Under the pieces are notes generated by a model. It saw nothing but the letters and a program-made list of their open reading frames with translations, had not been told where the DNA came from and did not search any database. DNA of 64,000 nt from Salinicoccus roseus (GTDB taxonomy: Bacteria > Bacillota > Bacilli > Staphylococcales > Salinicoccaceae), in NCBI RefSeq assembly GCF_003814515.1, contig NZ_RKQJ01000001.1, forward strand, positions 930,001 to 994,000, given 5' to 3'. A program made the position numbers and the translations under genes. Below are positions 42,656 to 52,176 of the stretch, piece by piece (the first letter of the stretch is position 1; each line of letters begins with the position of its first letter).

Positions 42656-42919
42656 CTATTGATTTGTATCGTTAAAGAAGGCACTGATGATTTTCCTGGT
42701 GCCTTCATGAATGTCCTGATCTGTCCATTCATAGGGGTATGGTTCTGCGCCATAAACATCCAGCAGTTTCGACTTGAATGCTTCTAGAAAGGGGCACCAG
42801 TGCGGTTGTCCTGTCCAGAAATAATAAGCTTCCATCTCTTCAATATCTTTTCTAGTGAGTAAGATCATGAGATGCCGTACCACCCAGTCTATGACGTTCT
42901 CGCATAGAAACTTCGCCAT
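42656..42919 (-). CDS. hypothetical protein, possibly truncated
   Basis: The 87-codon frame overlaps an istB relic in its first 17 codons, so its real 5' end is doubtful. The C-terminal 60 residues (EEMEAYYFWTGQPHWCPFLEAF, AEPYPYEWTDQDIHEGTRKII) look like genuine protein, with Trp/Tyr-rich content and a terminator after the stop. No ribosome binding site precedes either ATG (42919 or 42868), which suggests a fragment fused to IS debris. I do not recognise a family. Confidence 0.4.
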   Translation of the reverse strand: MAKFLCENVIDWVVRHLMILLTRKDIEEMEAYYFWTGQPHWCPFLEAFKSKLLDVYGAEPYPYEWTDQDIHEGTRKIISAFFNDTNQ

Positions 42920-43005
42920 CGATCAATATTTGATAAGAGTCATGAATAAAACGATCTAATATGGCTTCCGCAATGGTTTCATTCACTAATTTCACATAAT
43001 AGAGG
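42869..43005 (-). pseudogene. IS21-family helper ATPase (istB) remnant, C-terminal end
   Basis: The minus strand from about 43005 reads YYVKLVNETIAEAILDRFIH and then DSYQILIDGEVSMRERHRL before a TAG at 42869. This is the typical IstB C-terminus (AILDR-x-x-H-x-S...G.S.R). The ATPase core is missing. It lies 6 kb from the istA relic and on the opposite strand, so the original IS21 has been broken and rearranged. Confidence 0.7.
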
Positions 43006-43092
43006 ATTAGGTGTGTATGCGTCATCCGATTTTGGTGGTGTCAAATGCAACGACGCAGTGGTAACATTAGACCGCCGTAAGCAAGTGTAAAT

Positions 43093-44802
43093 GGCAGTAT
43101 TAAAATGGTTCTTACGCTAATTTGGTGAATATATGCGTATGTATTTAACTAATATCTCAATCATTTTTAAATCAGGCTATTCTGTAAAGCATCCGCTGTC
43201 GTAACAATTTAAATCCTGCACGGCCATACATCATTCTTTTCAGTGTTTTCAGTCGGTTGACATTGCCTTCCACAAATCCATTACTCTCTGTGTACACGAT
43301 GGCATTCACCGTGGATTTGAAGTCACTGAGCAGTCTTCGGATGAAGTGTTTCGTCAATGGGTCCTTCCGCTCTTGCTCATAGAGTATCAGCTTGATAAAT
43401 CCGGTATGGTCTTTCAGAGCAATGGTTTCACGGAAGCCGGAGATGAATGCATAGACGGGCTGAATTTGTGGATATTGTTTCAAGACACGGTTGATGATTT
43501 CCCGTTCCGAATCGTCTTCCAGATGATTCTGCCAGAGGATACGGCGAATGTCCCGCCGGCTGTGATATTCAGTGTCCATTGGCGCTTTCGCCCGTTTTTT
43601 CTTCCGGATCTCTGCAATAAAGACTTTGACCGCGCCATATGCCCCTGTATAGCCGATGCCCTGGAGTTTCTCATAAATGATATGAACGGGATGCCCCGCA
43701 GCTTCCCAATCAATGATCTGGGTGTGATAGACATCCAACGGTTTGGCCCGTTTCTGTCTGGACGTGTCCGGTGGACCGGTCATCTCAAGGTAGCGTTTAA
43801 CTGTCTTCCAATGCAGATTGGACTGCTTCGAAATCCGGGTGATCGAGTATCCATCCGCATAATATTTCTGAAGTATTTGGGCCTGCTCCCATTTGTTCCT
43901 GGCATTTTCTTTCTGCCGAAGTTCTGCTTTTGACTGCGTGCGAGGTGGATCCGGCCGTGGCAGGTGTGTGCCCAAGTCAACGCGTGCAGGCAATATTTTC
44001 CGGATAATCTGGTCATGCAGAGACCATAGATTCTGAATCAGATGAAACCGGTCATGGATCTGAATGACATTCGAAGCATGGGTAGAGATGACTTCCTGAA
44101 AACGGGGATACCGATCTCGTGTAACGTGCGTCAGTTCCGGGTGACTGCCCAGCCAATCCGTCAGTGTCTCAGCTTCCCGATCGGGCAGGAGGTCGATGGG
44201 ATGATGAGTCATGGCATCACAAATTAGGATGCCGTACCGGTGGCCTTTTTTCCAGGCGAAATAGTCAATGGCGACAAAAGGGGCTGTGTACCGTCGGCAT
44301 CTCTGTTGTATGGATCAAACGGAGCAGTGTGTCATGACTCACCGGCATACCCAGCATTCGAGTGACATGTGCCGCCTCGATACAATTGGTGGAGAAAGCA
44401 ATGACCCGGAGCGCAGCATCCAGACGGACCGTTCGCTGTCTATGGGGCAGGAGCCATTCGAAGCGTTCCGTAAACACTTTTGCTTCGCAGAAACTGTTTG
44501 TACAGAACCATTTGTGGGTTTTCAGATACAACTGGACAGACTTGCCCTGGATGGGCAAATCATCAATAACCCGCATGTAGGCACTATGCCGCTTATGGGA
44601 CCCGTACTGACACTTCGGACATCGGCCTGTTTTTGAAACTACTGTAACGACACAGGTCAATGTATTAGCATCTTCGATGCACGACAAGACAATCAGGCGA
44701 GAATCAAGATCAGCAAAGTGGGTATACATGACCATCATTCCTTTTTACTGATATATACCCCGTTCTCCCCAAATTAGCGTAAGAGCCATTTTAATACTGT
44801 CA
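43093..44802 (-). mobile_element. ISL3-family insertion sequence with frameshifted transposase
   Basis: The ends are inverted repeats. The left end is GGCAGTATTAAAATGGTTCT and then TACGCTAATTTGG. The right end read on the minus strand is GACAGTATTAAAATGGCTCT and then TACGCTAATTTGG. They flank one transposase reading frame of about 1.57 kb on the minus strand. I do not see a target duplication in the immediate flanks. Confidence 0.8.
43172..44738 (-). pseudogene. ISL3-family transposase, split by a 1-nt frameshift
   Basis: The N-terminal part (44738-44265, 157 codons) has the zinc-ribbon C-x2-C pattern (TGRCPKCQYGSHKRHS) and the HTH (NCIEAAHVTRMLGMPVSHDTLLRLIH). It ends VHSPFCRH-stop. In the next frame the sequence continues FVAIDYFAWKKGHRYGILICDAMTHHPIDLLPDREAETL, the usual ISL3 DDE core, down to 43172. 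Removing one T from the CCCCTTTT run at 44279-44286 restores the frame. Programmed shifting is not usual for ISL3, so the gene is probably inactive. Confidence 0.88.
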
Positions 44803-44832
44803 TTCCCATAATATTAAGTACGTATAAATATC

Positions 44833-45546
44833 TTAAATTAATTTTTTATAAGTACCTGTTCCTTTTTCATGATTTTCTATTTCTTTTGAGTTAATCATTT
44901 TATAAATAACACCAGATATCATACCATCTGTCACATTAGGATTATTTGCAAAGTTATCTCTAAGCGATTTTCTTGTGAAAATGTCATTAGTATTAATTTT
45001 ACTGTATATATAATTTCTTACTTGAGTTGATCCGTTCTCTTCATTCATTTTATTATTGTCGGCGTCTTCAGGTAAATCATTATAACCTTTGTAAAAATCA
45101 AGAAATAACTTAGTTAAATTCTCAATATCTTCATTTTTTATATTTTCAATATTTGAAGAATTCTCTTTACTGAACTCTTTAAATTGGTTTATTAAGTCTT
45201 CAGCTTTGTAAAAGTTTTGAACATCTATTCTTCTGGTTATTTCACCAATCTCTTTAGAATTACTATCCAAATTTTTAACTTTTTCATCCAATTTATTAAT
45301 ATTATTTTCTAATGATGAATTAAACTTTTGACCTTCTTTTACTTCAAAGAATGCTATAACAAGAGCTATGAAAGCTAAAAGAGTTGATATAGCACCTAAG
45401 GCAAAAACTATATAATTTAACACTAGCTCTTCAGTACTTACAATTGTTATGAAAGAGATTGATGATAGAAGTAATGCTGTAAAAATGAAAGTCAGAACAA
45501 CATACCATACAAGGGCCCCTAAGGTATATCTTTTTTCTTGTGTCAT
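44833..45546 (-). CDS. uncharacterised two-TM protein with coiled coil and a C-terminal winged-helix-like segment
   Basis: 237 residues. Two hydrophobic helices (LVWYVVLTFIFTALLLSSISF and LNYIVFALGAISTLLAFIALV) are followed by a long Asn/Lys/Glu-rich coiled coil at about 75-150 (NNINKLDEKVKNLDSNSKE). The C-terminal 60 residues (DIFTRKSLRDNFANNPNVTDGMISGVIYKMINSKEIENHEKG) resemble a small winged helix. GGGAGGAATTGTA precedes the ATG at 45546. It is strongly AT-rich, sits alone between an ISL3 element and an IS30 relic, and belongs to no family I recognise. A sensor or defence role is possible, but nothing in the sequence proves it. Confidence 0.65.
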   Translation of the reverse strand: MTQEKRYTLGALVWYVVLTFIFTALLLSSISFITIVSTEELVLNYIVFALGAISTLLAFIALVIAFFEVKEGQKFNSSLENNINKLDEKVKNLDSNSKEIGEITRRIDVQNFYKAEDLINQFKEFSKENSSNIENIKNEDIENLTKLFLDFYKGYNDLPEDADNNKMNEENGSTQVRNYIYSKINTNDIFTRKSLRDNFANNPNVTDGMISGVIYKMINSKEIENHEKGTGTYKKLI

Positions 45547-45606
45547 TACAATTCCTCCCTATGGTTAGTTAATGGTTTATATTCAATGACCTTTAATAAT
45601 CGTCTA

Positions 45607-46040
45607 TTGTAAAATTAAGCTAGACACCTAAAAAGGGTCACACATGCTCCACTCAAAATTCGTTTTTCAAAAAAGAAAATCATAAGAGTAATCACGCATG
45701 ACCTCCCCCATATTACCATTGAAAACTAGAAATTATAGATCCCTATTTCCCTCAAAAGACACCAACTTCTCGTATTGCGAGACTGATTTGTTTCATCTGT
45801 CAAACGGTTCATAATATCGTCGCATATCTCAGGGACGTCACACCGTGGTGGATAAATATTAGCACTATAAGTAAAACAAAAACGGTGTGTTAGGAAACGG
45901 ATTGTCCTGCCGAGGACTAGCAGAAGTATGTTGAGACGGCAGTGGTTCAGGGATGGACATCAGATGTCATCACCGGCGACAGGAAATGCTGATTGACAGC
46001 TCGAGCCGTCCACTGTATCGAATGTTTGAAAGTTCCCGCT
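45607..46040 (+). pseudogene. IS30-family element relic, left half
   Basis: It starts with the left end TTGTAAAATTAAGCTAGACA and follows the intact copy at 58127 base by base with many changes: an ATGACCT start at 45698, ATTATAGATCCCTATTTCC, then CATCAGATGTCATCACCGG and CCGTCCACTGTATCGAATGTT. It stops near the position equivalent to 58.56 kb. Frameshifts and stops are frequent and no ORF remains. It fills the gap between the two-TM protein and galU. Confidence 0.8.
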
Positions 46041-46112
46041 CATGTAGATCCACATATCAGCTCATTGAGACATCTGAAAGATACCTCTTAAATTAGAAAT
46101 CTTTTTCTTCCT

Positions 46113-47000
46113 TTACTTAAACACTTTGCTTCTATGTTTTTGCAATGCCTCTTCCATGTAATCCAATAATTCATCTTTCATAGAAGACTTAAGAGCATAC
46201 TCGAGCGTTGTAGTGACAAAACCGGTCTTATCTCCCACATCATAACGGGTTCCCTGAAAATCATAGGCATAGACGGAACGTTTTTGACTTAAATCTGCCA
46301 AAGCATCAGTTAATTGTATTTCTCCACCTGCACCAACCTTACCTTTTTCAAGTTCATCAAAAATATCTGCTGTAAGTACATATCTCCCCATAATCGCTAG
46401 TCTAGATTCTGTCTCAGATAGTGCAGGCTTCTCATACATTTTAGACACATTGTATAGATTTTCTTCTTCGTCCGAGTACTCTATAATTCCATAACGTGAC
46501 ACTTCATTATCTGGCACTGTCTTAACTCCAATAATAGGATCTTCAACTTGATCATACATATCAACTAACTGCTTTATGCCTGGAGTATCACTTTCTACAA
46601 TATCATCACCAAGTAAAACTGCGAACGGTTCATCACCTATAAATTGCTTCGCAGTTTGTATTGCATGACCAAGACCTTTAGGCTCTTTTTGTCTTATGTA
46701 AAATATATTGGCCAGGTTAGTTGAAAAATTAACCTTTTCCAAAACATCGTGTTTCTCTTTTCTTTCTAAATTCATTTCCAATTCAATCTGGTGATCAAAA
46801 TGATCTTCAATCGCTCTCTTATGCCGACCTGTTACAATAATGATATCTTCAATCCCTGCTGCTACCGCTTCTTCAACGATGTATTGAATAGTCGGCTTAT
46901 CCAGAATTGGTAACATTTCTTTAGGCATCGCTTTTGTCGCCGGAAGGAACCTCGTCCCCAAACCAGCTGCAGGTATAATTGCTTTTTTTACTTTTGACAT
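46113..47000 (-). CDS. galU: UTP-glucose-1-phosphate uridylyltransferase
   Basis: 295 residues. The nucleotidyltransferase signature is at the N-terminus ([26 protein letters not shown]), followed by [36 protein letters not shown] and [10 protein letters not shown]. It makes UDP-glucose from UTP and glucose-1-P. It is the last gene of ugd-epimerase-galU, 24 bp after the epimerase. It thus supplies UDP-Glc for oxidation to UDP-GlcA and epimerisation to UDP-GalA within locus 2. Confidence 0.95.
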   Translation of the reverse strand: MSKVKKAIIPAAGLGTRFLPATKAMPKEMLPILDKPTIQYIVEEAVAAGIEDIIIVTGRHKRAIEDHFDHQIELEMNLERKEKHDVLEKVNFSTNLANIFYIRQKEPKGLGHAIQTAKQFIGDEPFAVLLGDDIVESDTPGIKQLVDMYDQVEDPIIGVKTVPDNEVSRYGIIEYSDEEENLYNVSKMYEKPALSETESRLAIMGRYVLTADIFDELEKGKVGAGGEIQLTDALADLSQKRSVYAYDFQGTRYDVGDKTGFVTTTLEYALKSSMKDELLDYMEEALQKHRSKVFK

Positions 47001-47024
47001 TTAAATCCCCCATAAATTTTTAGC

Positions 47025-48044
47025 TTATATATTTTTATAATAGTCTACATACCAATTAACGAAATTCTGTAATCCTTCTTCTATTGGTGTAGTTGGTTTG
47101 AAGCCTACGGCCTTATATAATTTAGCTGTAGATGCATATGTCGCCGGCACATCACCAGGTTGCATTGGCTCAAAGTGTTTTTCAAATTGAACTTCTTTTC
47201 CAAGCTTATTTGATAATGCATCTTCTAAAGCTGTTATGAATTTCATTAGCTTTACCGGGTTATTATTACCGATGTTATAAACCTCATGTTTTACACTTTC
47301 TGTAGGTGGATTTGGTATCAGTTTCACTATACCTTCCACAATATCATCTATATAAGTGAAGTCTCTGTAAAGATCATTTTCAAAATCACCGTTATTGAAT
47401 ATCTTGATCGGATCACCTTTAGACAACTTATTTGTAAAACCAAAGTATGCCATATCAGGACGCCCCATCGGACCATATACAGTGAAGAAACGGAGCCCGC
47501 TTGCAGGGATATCGTAAAGATGGCTGTATGTGTGAGCAATCAACTCGTTTGATTTTTTTGTAGCTGCATATAATGAGACAGGATGATCAACGAAATCTGC
47601 CTCTTCGAACGGGACCTTTTTATTGGCACCATAAACAGAGCTGGAAGATGCATAAATGAGATGTTTTACCGTGTAGTCTTTGCATGCTTCAATTATATTA
47701 TGAAAACCAATAATATTACTTTGAATATACGCGTCAGGATTTTCAAGTGAATATCTGACTCCTGCTTGAGCTGCCAGATTGATAACAATTTCAGGTTGTC
47801 CTTCTTTAAAGACCTTCTGTATATCTTCTTTACTGGAGATATCACCTTTGAAAAACTTGAAATGCTCATACTCTTCAAGCAATTTAAGTCGGTCTACTTT
47901 AAGATTTACATCGTAGTAGTCATTTAAATTGTCAATTCCCGTTACACTGTAACCAGCTTCCAACAAATTTTTTGATAAGAAAAAGCCTATGAACCCGGCA
48001 CTTCCCGTTATAAGAATATTGGCCCCAAAAAAATTATTACCCAA
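47025..48044 (-). CDS. NAD-dependent epimerase, probable UDP-glucuronate 4-epimerase
   Basis: 339-residue extended SDR: ILITGSAGFIGFFLSKNLL (GxxGxxG), Ser/Thr triad residues in YASSSSVYGANKKVPF and the catalytic Tyr159-x3-Lys163 (LYAATKKSNEL). The FFTVYGPMGRPDMAYFGFTNKL segment is characteristic of GalE-like UDP-GlcA 4-epimerases (CapI/WbpP group). It overlaps ugd by 8 bp and precedes galU, which points to UDP-GlcA as substrate and UDP-GalA as product. Confidence 0.92.
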   Translation of the reverse strand: MGNNFFGANILITGSAGFIGFFLSKNLLEAGYSVTGIDNLNDYYDVNLKVDRLKLLEEYEHFKFFKGDISSKEDIQKVFKEGQPEIVINLAAQAGVRYSLENPDAYIQSNIIGFHNIIEACKDYTVKHLIYASSSSVYGANKKVPFEEADFVDHPVSLYAATKKSNELIAHTYSHLYDIPASGLRFFTVYGPMGRPDMAYFGFTNKLSKGDPIKIFNNGDFENDLYRDFTYIDDIVEGIVKLIPNPPTESVKHEVYNIGNNNPVKLMKFITALEDALSNKLGKEVQFEKHFEPMQPGDVPATYASTAKLYKAVGFKPTTPIEEGLQNFVNWYVDYYKNI

Positions 48045-49395
48045 GATTTGTCACCTTCTTCTTAGCAACCTGGTTAGTTACTCGTCTCCCAATCGAATGG
48101 TACTCAACACCTGCTGCTTCCATAGAACCAACATCATAAATATTACGACCATCGAAAACCAGTGGAGTTCTCATAAGACCTTTATACAATACAGGAGAGG
48201 TTTCTTTCACTTCTGGCCACTCTGTAAATATAAAGCAAACATTGGCCTCCTCTAGCGTTTCTTCTACGCTGGATACATATTTAATAGATCCGTTACTATT
48301 ACGTCCTTCTGGATAATGCTTAGCAAAGTTATTTGCACCAACAGGATCATAAGCAATAATGTCTGCCCCCTGCTCCAATAGAAGAGGGATATTTTCCAAG
48401 GAAGGCGCTTCACGTAAATCATCAGTCCCTGGTTTAAATGTCAGTCCAAGTACTGCCACTTTCAACCCATTAAAAGTGATTAATCGATCATTTGCTTTTC
48501 TATACAACAAAGTTTTTTGTTTATCATTCACTTCAATTGCTGATTGAATTGTTTTCAGCTCGTAACCATTATGTTGAGCAAGGTGATTTAAAGCTTGCGT
48601 ATCTTTAGGAAAACAAGAGCCGCCAAAACCTATTCCTGCATTTAAAAATTTACTTCCAATTCTTTCATCATAACTCATGCCCTTGGCTACATCCTGAATG
48701 TCTGCTCCCACCAATTCACAAAGGTTCGCTATATCATTCATATAAGATATCTTAAGAGCTAAGAAGTCGTTAGAAGCATATTTAATCATCTCAGCAGTCC
48801 TTCTGTTAACTGAGACTATAGGAATATCAAAGGGTTCATATATTTCCGTGAGTATCTTTTCAGCCCATTCACTTTCAGTACCGATGATGAATCTTTCTGC
48901 TTGCAATGTGTCATGAACAGCCGATCCTTGAGCTAAAAACTCAGGGTTTGAGGCAACTTCAACTCTTACATCATTGATTAAAAAATCTTGAATAAACTGT
49001 TCAACTTTATCGTTAGTGCCTACTGGGACTGTAGATTTAACTACTACTAAACAATCCTTTTCAACAGACTCTGCAATTTGTCTTGCGACGGTTGCTATGT
49101 ATGAAAGATTAGCAGATCCATCCGCCTGTTCTGGCGTACCTACACCTATGAAGATTGCATCGGCATCCTTATAAGCAGAACGATAATCAGTAGTGTAGTT
49201 CACTCTTCCTGCTTTATAGTTATTTCTCATTAGTGCTTCAAGGCCGTCTTCATATATAGGTGAAGTACCGGACTTCATAAGTTCAACTTTTTCCTCATCA
49301 ATATCAACGCAAGTTACATTATGTCCCTTTTCTGCGAAAGTTACTCCGGCTACCAAACCAACATAACCTGTTCCTGCTACTGCTATTCTAATCAT
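48037..49395 (-). CDS. ugd: UDP-glucose 6-dehydrogenase
   Basis: 452 residues. The N-terminal NAD domain is IAVAGTGYVGLVAGVTFAEKGH, and the central helix contains STVPVGTNDKVEQF and SNPEFLAQGSAVHD. The catalytic Cys261 is in GFGGSCFPKDTQAL, and the C-terminal UDP-binding domain (VAVLGLTFKPGTDDLREAPS) is complete. It oxidises UDP-Glc twice to UDP-GlcA. AGGAGGATGAATAG precedes the ATG at 49395. It is the first gene of the ugd-epimerase-galU unit, which feeds acidic sugar to polysaccharide locus 2. Confidence 0.95.
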   Translation of the reverse strand: MIRIAVAGTGYVGLVAGVTFAEKGHNVTCVDIDEEKVELMKSGTSPIYEDGLEALMRNNYKAGRVNYTTDYRSAYKDADAIFIGVGTPEQADGSANLSYIATVARQIAESVEKDCLVVVKSTVPVGTNDKVEQFIQDFLINDVRVEVASNPEFLAQGSAVHDTLQAERFIIGTESEWAEKILTEIYEPFDIPIVSVNRRTAEMIKYASNDFLALKISYMNDIANLCELVGADIQDVAKGMSYDERIGSKFLNAGIGFGGSCFPKDTQALNHLAQHNGYELKTIQSAIEVNDKQKTLLYRKANDRLITFNGLKVAVLGLTFKPGTDDLREAPSLENIPLLLEQGADIIAYDPVGANNFAKHYPEGRNSNGSIKYVSSVEETLEEANVCFIFTEWPEVKETSPVLYKGLMRTPLVFDGRNIYDVGSMEAAGVEYHSIGRRVTNQVAKKKVTNLG

Positions 49396-49696
49396 CTATT
49401 CATCCTCCTAAGTTAATATCCCTTTAACTTGACATCCTATAACAGGCTTGCAATTTAAAATGAATTTATATGGTCTTTTAATATTATAAAATATGTTATT
49501 CACATTTTTGTTGATTTCAAAATTCATTTAGGTAGTAGTGTGTATAATCGTAAACTTCTTATTTCAGTGAACATCTTATAATAAAATTTGGCTTTGTTAG
49601 ACTGTAGTAAAGTGCACTCCTAATATTAATCTAACAGCACTCTCTTTCTTAATACTACTGTCTTTAACCTGTTTTCCAATATAGTATTAAAATCAA
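49396..49696. other. AT-rich intergenic stretch upstream of ugd
   Basis: About 300 bp without a credible ORF. A TATAAT in TTTTATAATATTAAAAG on the minus strand (near 49490) could be a -10 for ugd, but the -35 is poor. No clear terminator of the upstream pyruvyl transferase gene is visible. Confidence 0.4.
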
Positions 49697-50788
49697 TCAT
49701 TTATTTGAATACATCAAAAATTTATCAAGTTTTTTAAAATGCACTTCTGAATTTTTAGCTTGACTAGAAATATCGACACTATTTTTTTTCATACTTTCAA
49801 ATACTTCATCCGGATTTAATTTATCTATTTCTTTTAAATTGATAAACGTTCCTGTATGTCCTATGTCCTCCATTACATTATTCATTTTTTCACTATATGC
49901 AATAGGAAATACTGGTTTATTGTAAGCCCATCCTAATATCATGGCATGGAACCTAGTAGCGACAATAAACGAAGAAGCAGCAATTACATCGAGGGCTTCA
50001 TCCATATTAAATAGGTAATGATACTTGTAGACGTACGCTCTTTTTTGAATAGGTAGCAATTGGCTAATTTCTTCTATTGCTTTCTTGTCTCCTTCTCTTT
50101 CACAAAATGACATCAATATTACTTTGTACCCCTTGTCTAAAAAATAGGCAGCAATATCTTTGATTTTTTTATAATATACCTCATCATAATCTTGTAAATT
50201 CTCCCTAAATGATGGTTTTATAACTGAGATCACTACAGAATGTTTAGATGCAATTTTTTTTTGGTCACTTAACTGAAATATAATATCATCGGCCATTCGT
50301 ACGTTTCTTAAATCCTTGAATAGTTCGTAAGAATATTTATCTCTAAAACATATATCGGTATATCTCTGAAATAATTCATGGTGATATTTGTAAAATTGCT
50401 CTGTTTGGTAGGGTCCAAAATTTGCTCCTAAAACATAATAAGGTTTCTTCACATTTTTTTCTTTTTTAACTTTTGAATCTAAGTACTTTTTCCGCTCTAT
50501 AAAAATCGATCCGCCTATTTGTACAATAGCATCGACTTTCCTAGATATTATTCTTTGAATGGAGATATCACTTTTTATTTTTCTCAAAATGTAATTAAAT
50601 ATTCTATTAAATAATTTATTACTTGGAAATATAAGAATGTTATCAATATTTTTGAAAGTATACTTGTACTCTTCGGGAGCATAAATTAAAAAATTTGTTT
50701 CAGGGTATCTTTCACATAATACTTTTATAAATAAATCGTCTCCTAAATTAAAATTGGTATATGCATTTATCATTACTTTTTTTTTCAT
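49697..50788 (-). CDS. polysaccharide pyruvyl transferase-family protein
   Basis: 363 residues of the CsaB/WcaK-like GT-B fold. It begins MINAYTNFNLGDDLFIKVLCERYP, with the NLGDD motif, then YYVLGANFGPYQTEQFYKYHHELF, ICFRDKYSYELFKDLRNVRMADDIIF and, near the C-terminus, SFIVATRFHAMILGWAYNKPVFPIAYSEKM. Members attach ketal pyruvate from PEP to sugars of exopolysaccharides, adding negative charge. GGAGGTATCTGATAA precedes the ATG at 50788. It is the most downstream gene of the polysaccharide-assembly run before ugd. Confidence 0.88.
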   Translation of the reverse strand: MKKKVMINAYTNFNLGDDLFIKVLCERYPETNFLIYAPEEYKYTFKNIDNILIFPSNKLFNRIFNYILRKIKSDISIQRIISRKVDAIVQIGGSIFIERKKYLDSKVKKEKNVKKPYYVLGANFGPYQTEQFYKYHHELFQRYTDICFRDKYSYELFKDLRNVRMADDIIFQLSDQKKIASKHSVVISVIKPSFRENLQDYDEVYYKKIKDIAAYFLDKGYKVILMSFCEREGDKKAIEEISQLLPIQKRAYVYKYHYLFNMDEALDVIAASSFIVATRFHAMILGWAYNKPVFPIAYSEKMNNVMEDIGHTGTFINLKEIDKLNPDEVFESMKKNSVDISSQAKNSEVHFKKLDKFLMYSNK

Positions 50789-50852
50789 TTATCAGATACC
50801 TCCCAAGCTTATTTTTATTTCATAATATAGCTCATATCAAGAGAGTCTTAGT

Positions 50853-52145
50853 TTAAACCCTATTGAATTCCCTTCTTTTACATATCTTAAGAGTTATTAA
50901 AAAAAGGAAAATATTCATGATTACACTTGAGATCCCAAATAAAGCAATAGCTATGATATCACTATTAAATACAGCGAAGCCAATTATGAGCCCCAGAGTG
51001 CGAATTATTACTAGTATAAAAGTATATATCAAATGTATGCTTTGAGCATTTAGGACAGGCATTGCCCTAACACTTGGTTTATTAATGAGAACCATAAAAG
51101 AGGTAAGTGAAATCCACCTTGCATACTCTCCTGCTCTACCCCACTCGGACCCAAACACAAGTTCAAATAACCAAGGCCCAAAAATAATAATTAGCCCGAA
51201 TGGTATAATTCCTATAGCTCCTAAAGAAAAGGTTGCTTTTTTTATTAAGTGGCTTACATTCTCTCCATTGTTTGCTGCCTCGGTGATACGCGGATAAAAT
51301 ACATCTCCTATTGATTGTCCTATAAGATTTGAGGGAAGACCTAATACTGTTCTGCCAATACTATAGAAACCAGCGGAAGCCGGTCCAAAAAATGATGTTA
51401 GAAGAAGAATAGGTAAGCTTTCTGACACTGCTGTAATTAAAACTTGCGGTGCTCTATATATAGGAAAATCTCTGTGTTTATTAGCCAATTCTTTTAGAGA
51501 ATCCCCTTCTTCATGTGAAGATTTGGCACTTTTATAATTGGATTTTCTCGCTAACATTACAATCATCAACGTTTTTATACCATTCCCTAGCACTTGTAAC
51601 ACGACTAAAACAGTCGCAGTCGGATAAAACGTTCCAATTCCTACTTTGCTACCATTTGTGACAATTGATTGTAGAAACTTAACATTAGCATTAATTGTAA
51701 ATTGATTTGTTCTAATAAGCCATTGCTCCGTGACTTGAACTGTTCCAGCAAAAATGATAATTAAAGGAATAAGATATAAATAAGATGCTATTTCTTCTAG
51801 TTGAAAAAGTACCACAATATCATTATGAAAAAATGCTAATATTATCAATGTAAACGCTGTTATCATCGTTGTAATTAATAAAGATAACTTAATTAAACCT
51901 TTTGCATCCTTCTCACTTTTAGGTAAAACTATTGCAATAGGATAGCACAACGCAGCAATAGGAACGATTATACTGGTTAAAGCAGAGAACGTCCCCATGA
52001 TTCCAAATGCTTCTGGACCATACATCCTTGTTACAATAGGGGATAATGCCATAGTCACAGCTTGTGCACCAGCAGCTCCACTTGCCATTATAAATACATT
52101 TTTTACAAATTTTGATTTCGTGAAATTTTTAAATTTATGATTCAT
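50853..52145 (-). CDS. polysaccharide flippase (Wzx-type), locus 2
   Basis: 430 residues with about 12-14 membrane helices. The N-terminal Polysacc_synt pattern is FVKNVFIMASGAAGAQAVTMALSPIVTRMYGPEAFGIMGTFSAL. Internal landmarks are YPIAIVLPKSEKDAKGLIKL, FFGPASAGFYSIGRTVLGLPSNLIGQSIGDVFYPRITEA and WGRAGEYARWISLTSFMVLI. It exports the undecaprenyl-linked unit of the second polysaccharide. It is distinct in sequence from the flippase at 26856. Confidence 0.92.
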   Translation of the reverse strand: MNHKFKNFTKSKFVKNVFIMASGAAGAQAVTMALSPIVTRMYGPEAFGIMGTFSALTSIIVPIAALCYPIAIVLPKSEKDAKGLIKLSLLITTMITAFTLIILAFFHNDIVVLFQLEEIASYLYLIPLIIIFAGTVQVTEQWLIRTNQFTINANVKFLQSIVTNGSKVGIGTFYPTATVLVVLQVLGNGIKTLMIVMLARKSNYKSAKSSHEEGDSLKELANKHRDFPIYRAPQVLITAVSESLPILLLTSFFGPASAGFYSIGRTVLGLPSNLIGQSIGDVFYPRITEAANNGENVSHLIKKATFSLGAIGIIPFGLIIIFGPWLFELVFGSEWGRAGEYARWISLTSFMVLINKPSVRAMPVLNAQSIHLIYTFILVIIRTLGLIIGFAVFNSDIIAIALFGISSVIMNIFLFLITLKICKRREFNRV

Positions 52146-52176
52146 AATGGCTGCTTAATCCCTCTCTCTATAACCT

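Noticed and set aside
43172-44738. Programmed ribosomal frameshifting in the ISL3 transposase
   Set aside because: The shift needed is +1 at CCCCTTTT. ISL3 elements normally have one continuous frame and no stimulatory structure is evident, so a simple indel is more likely.
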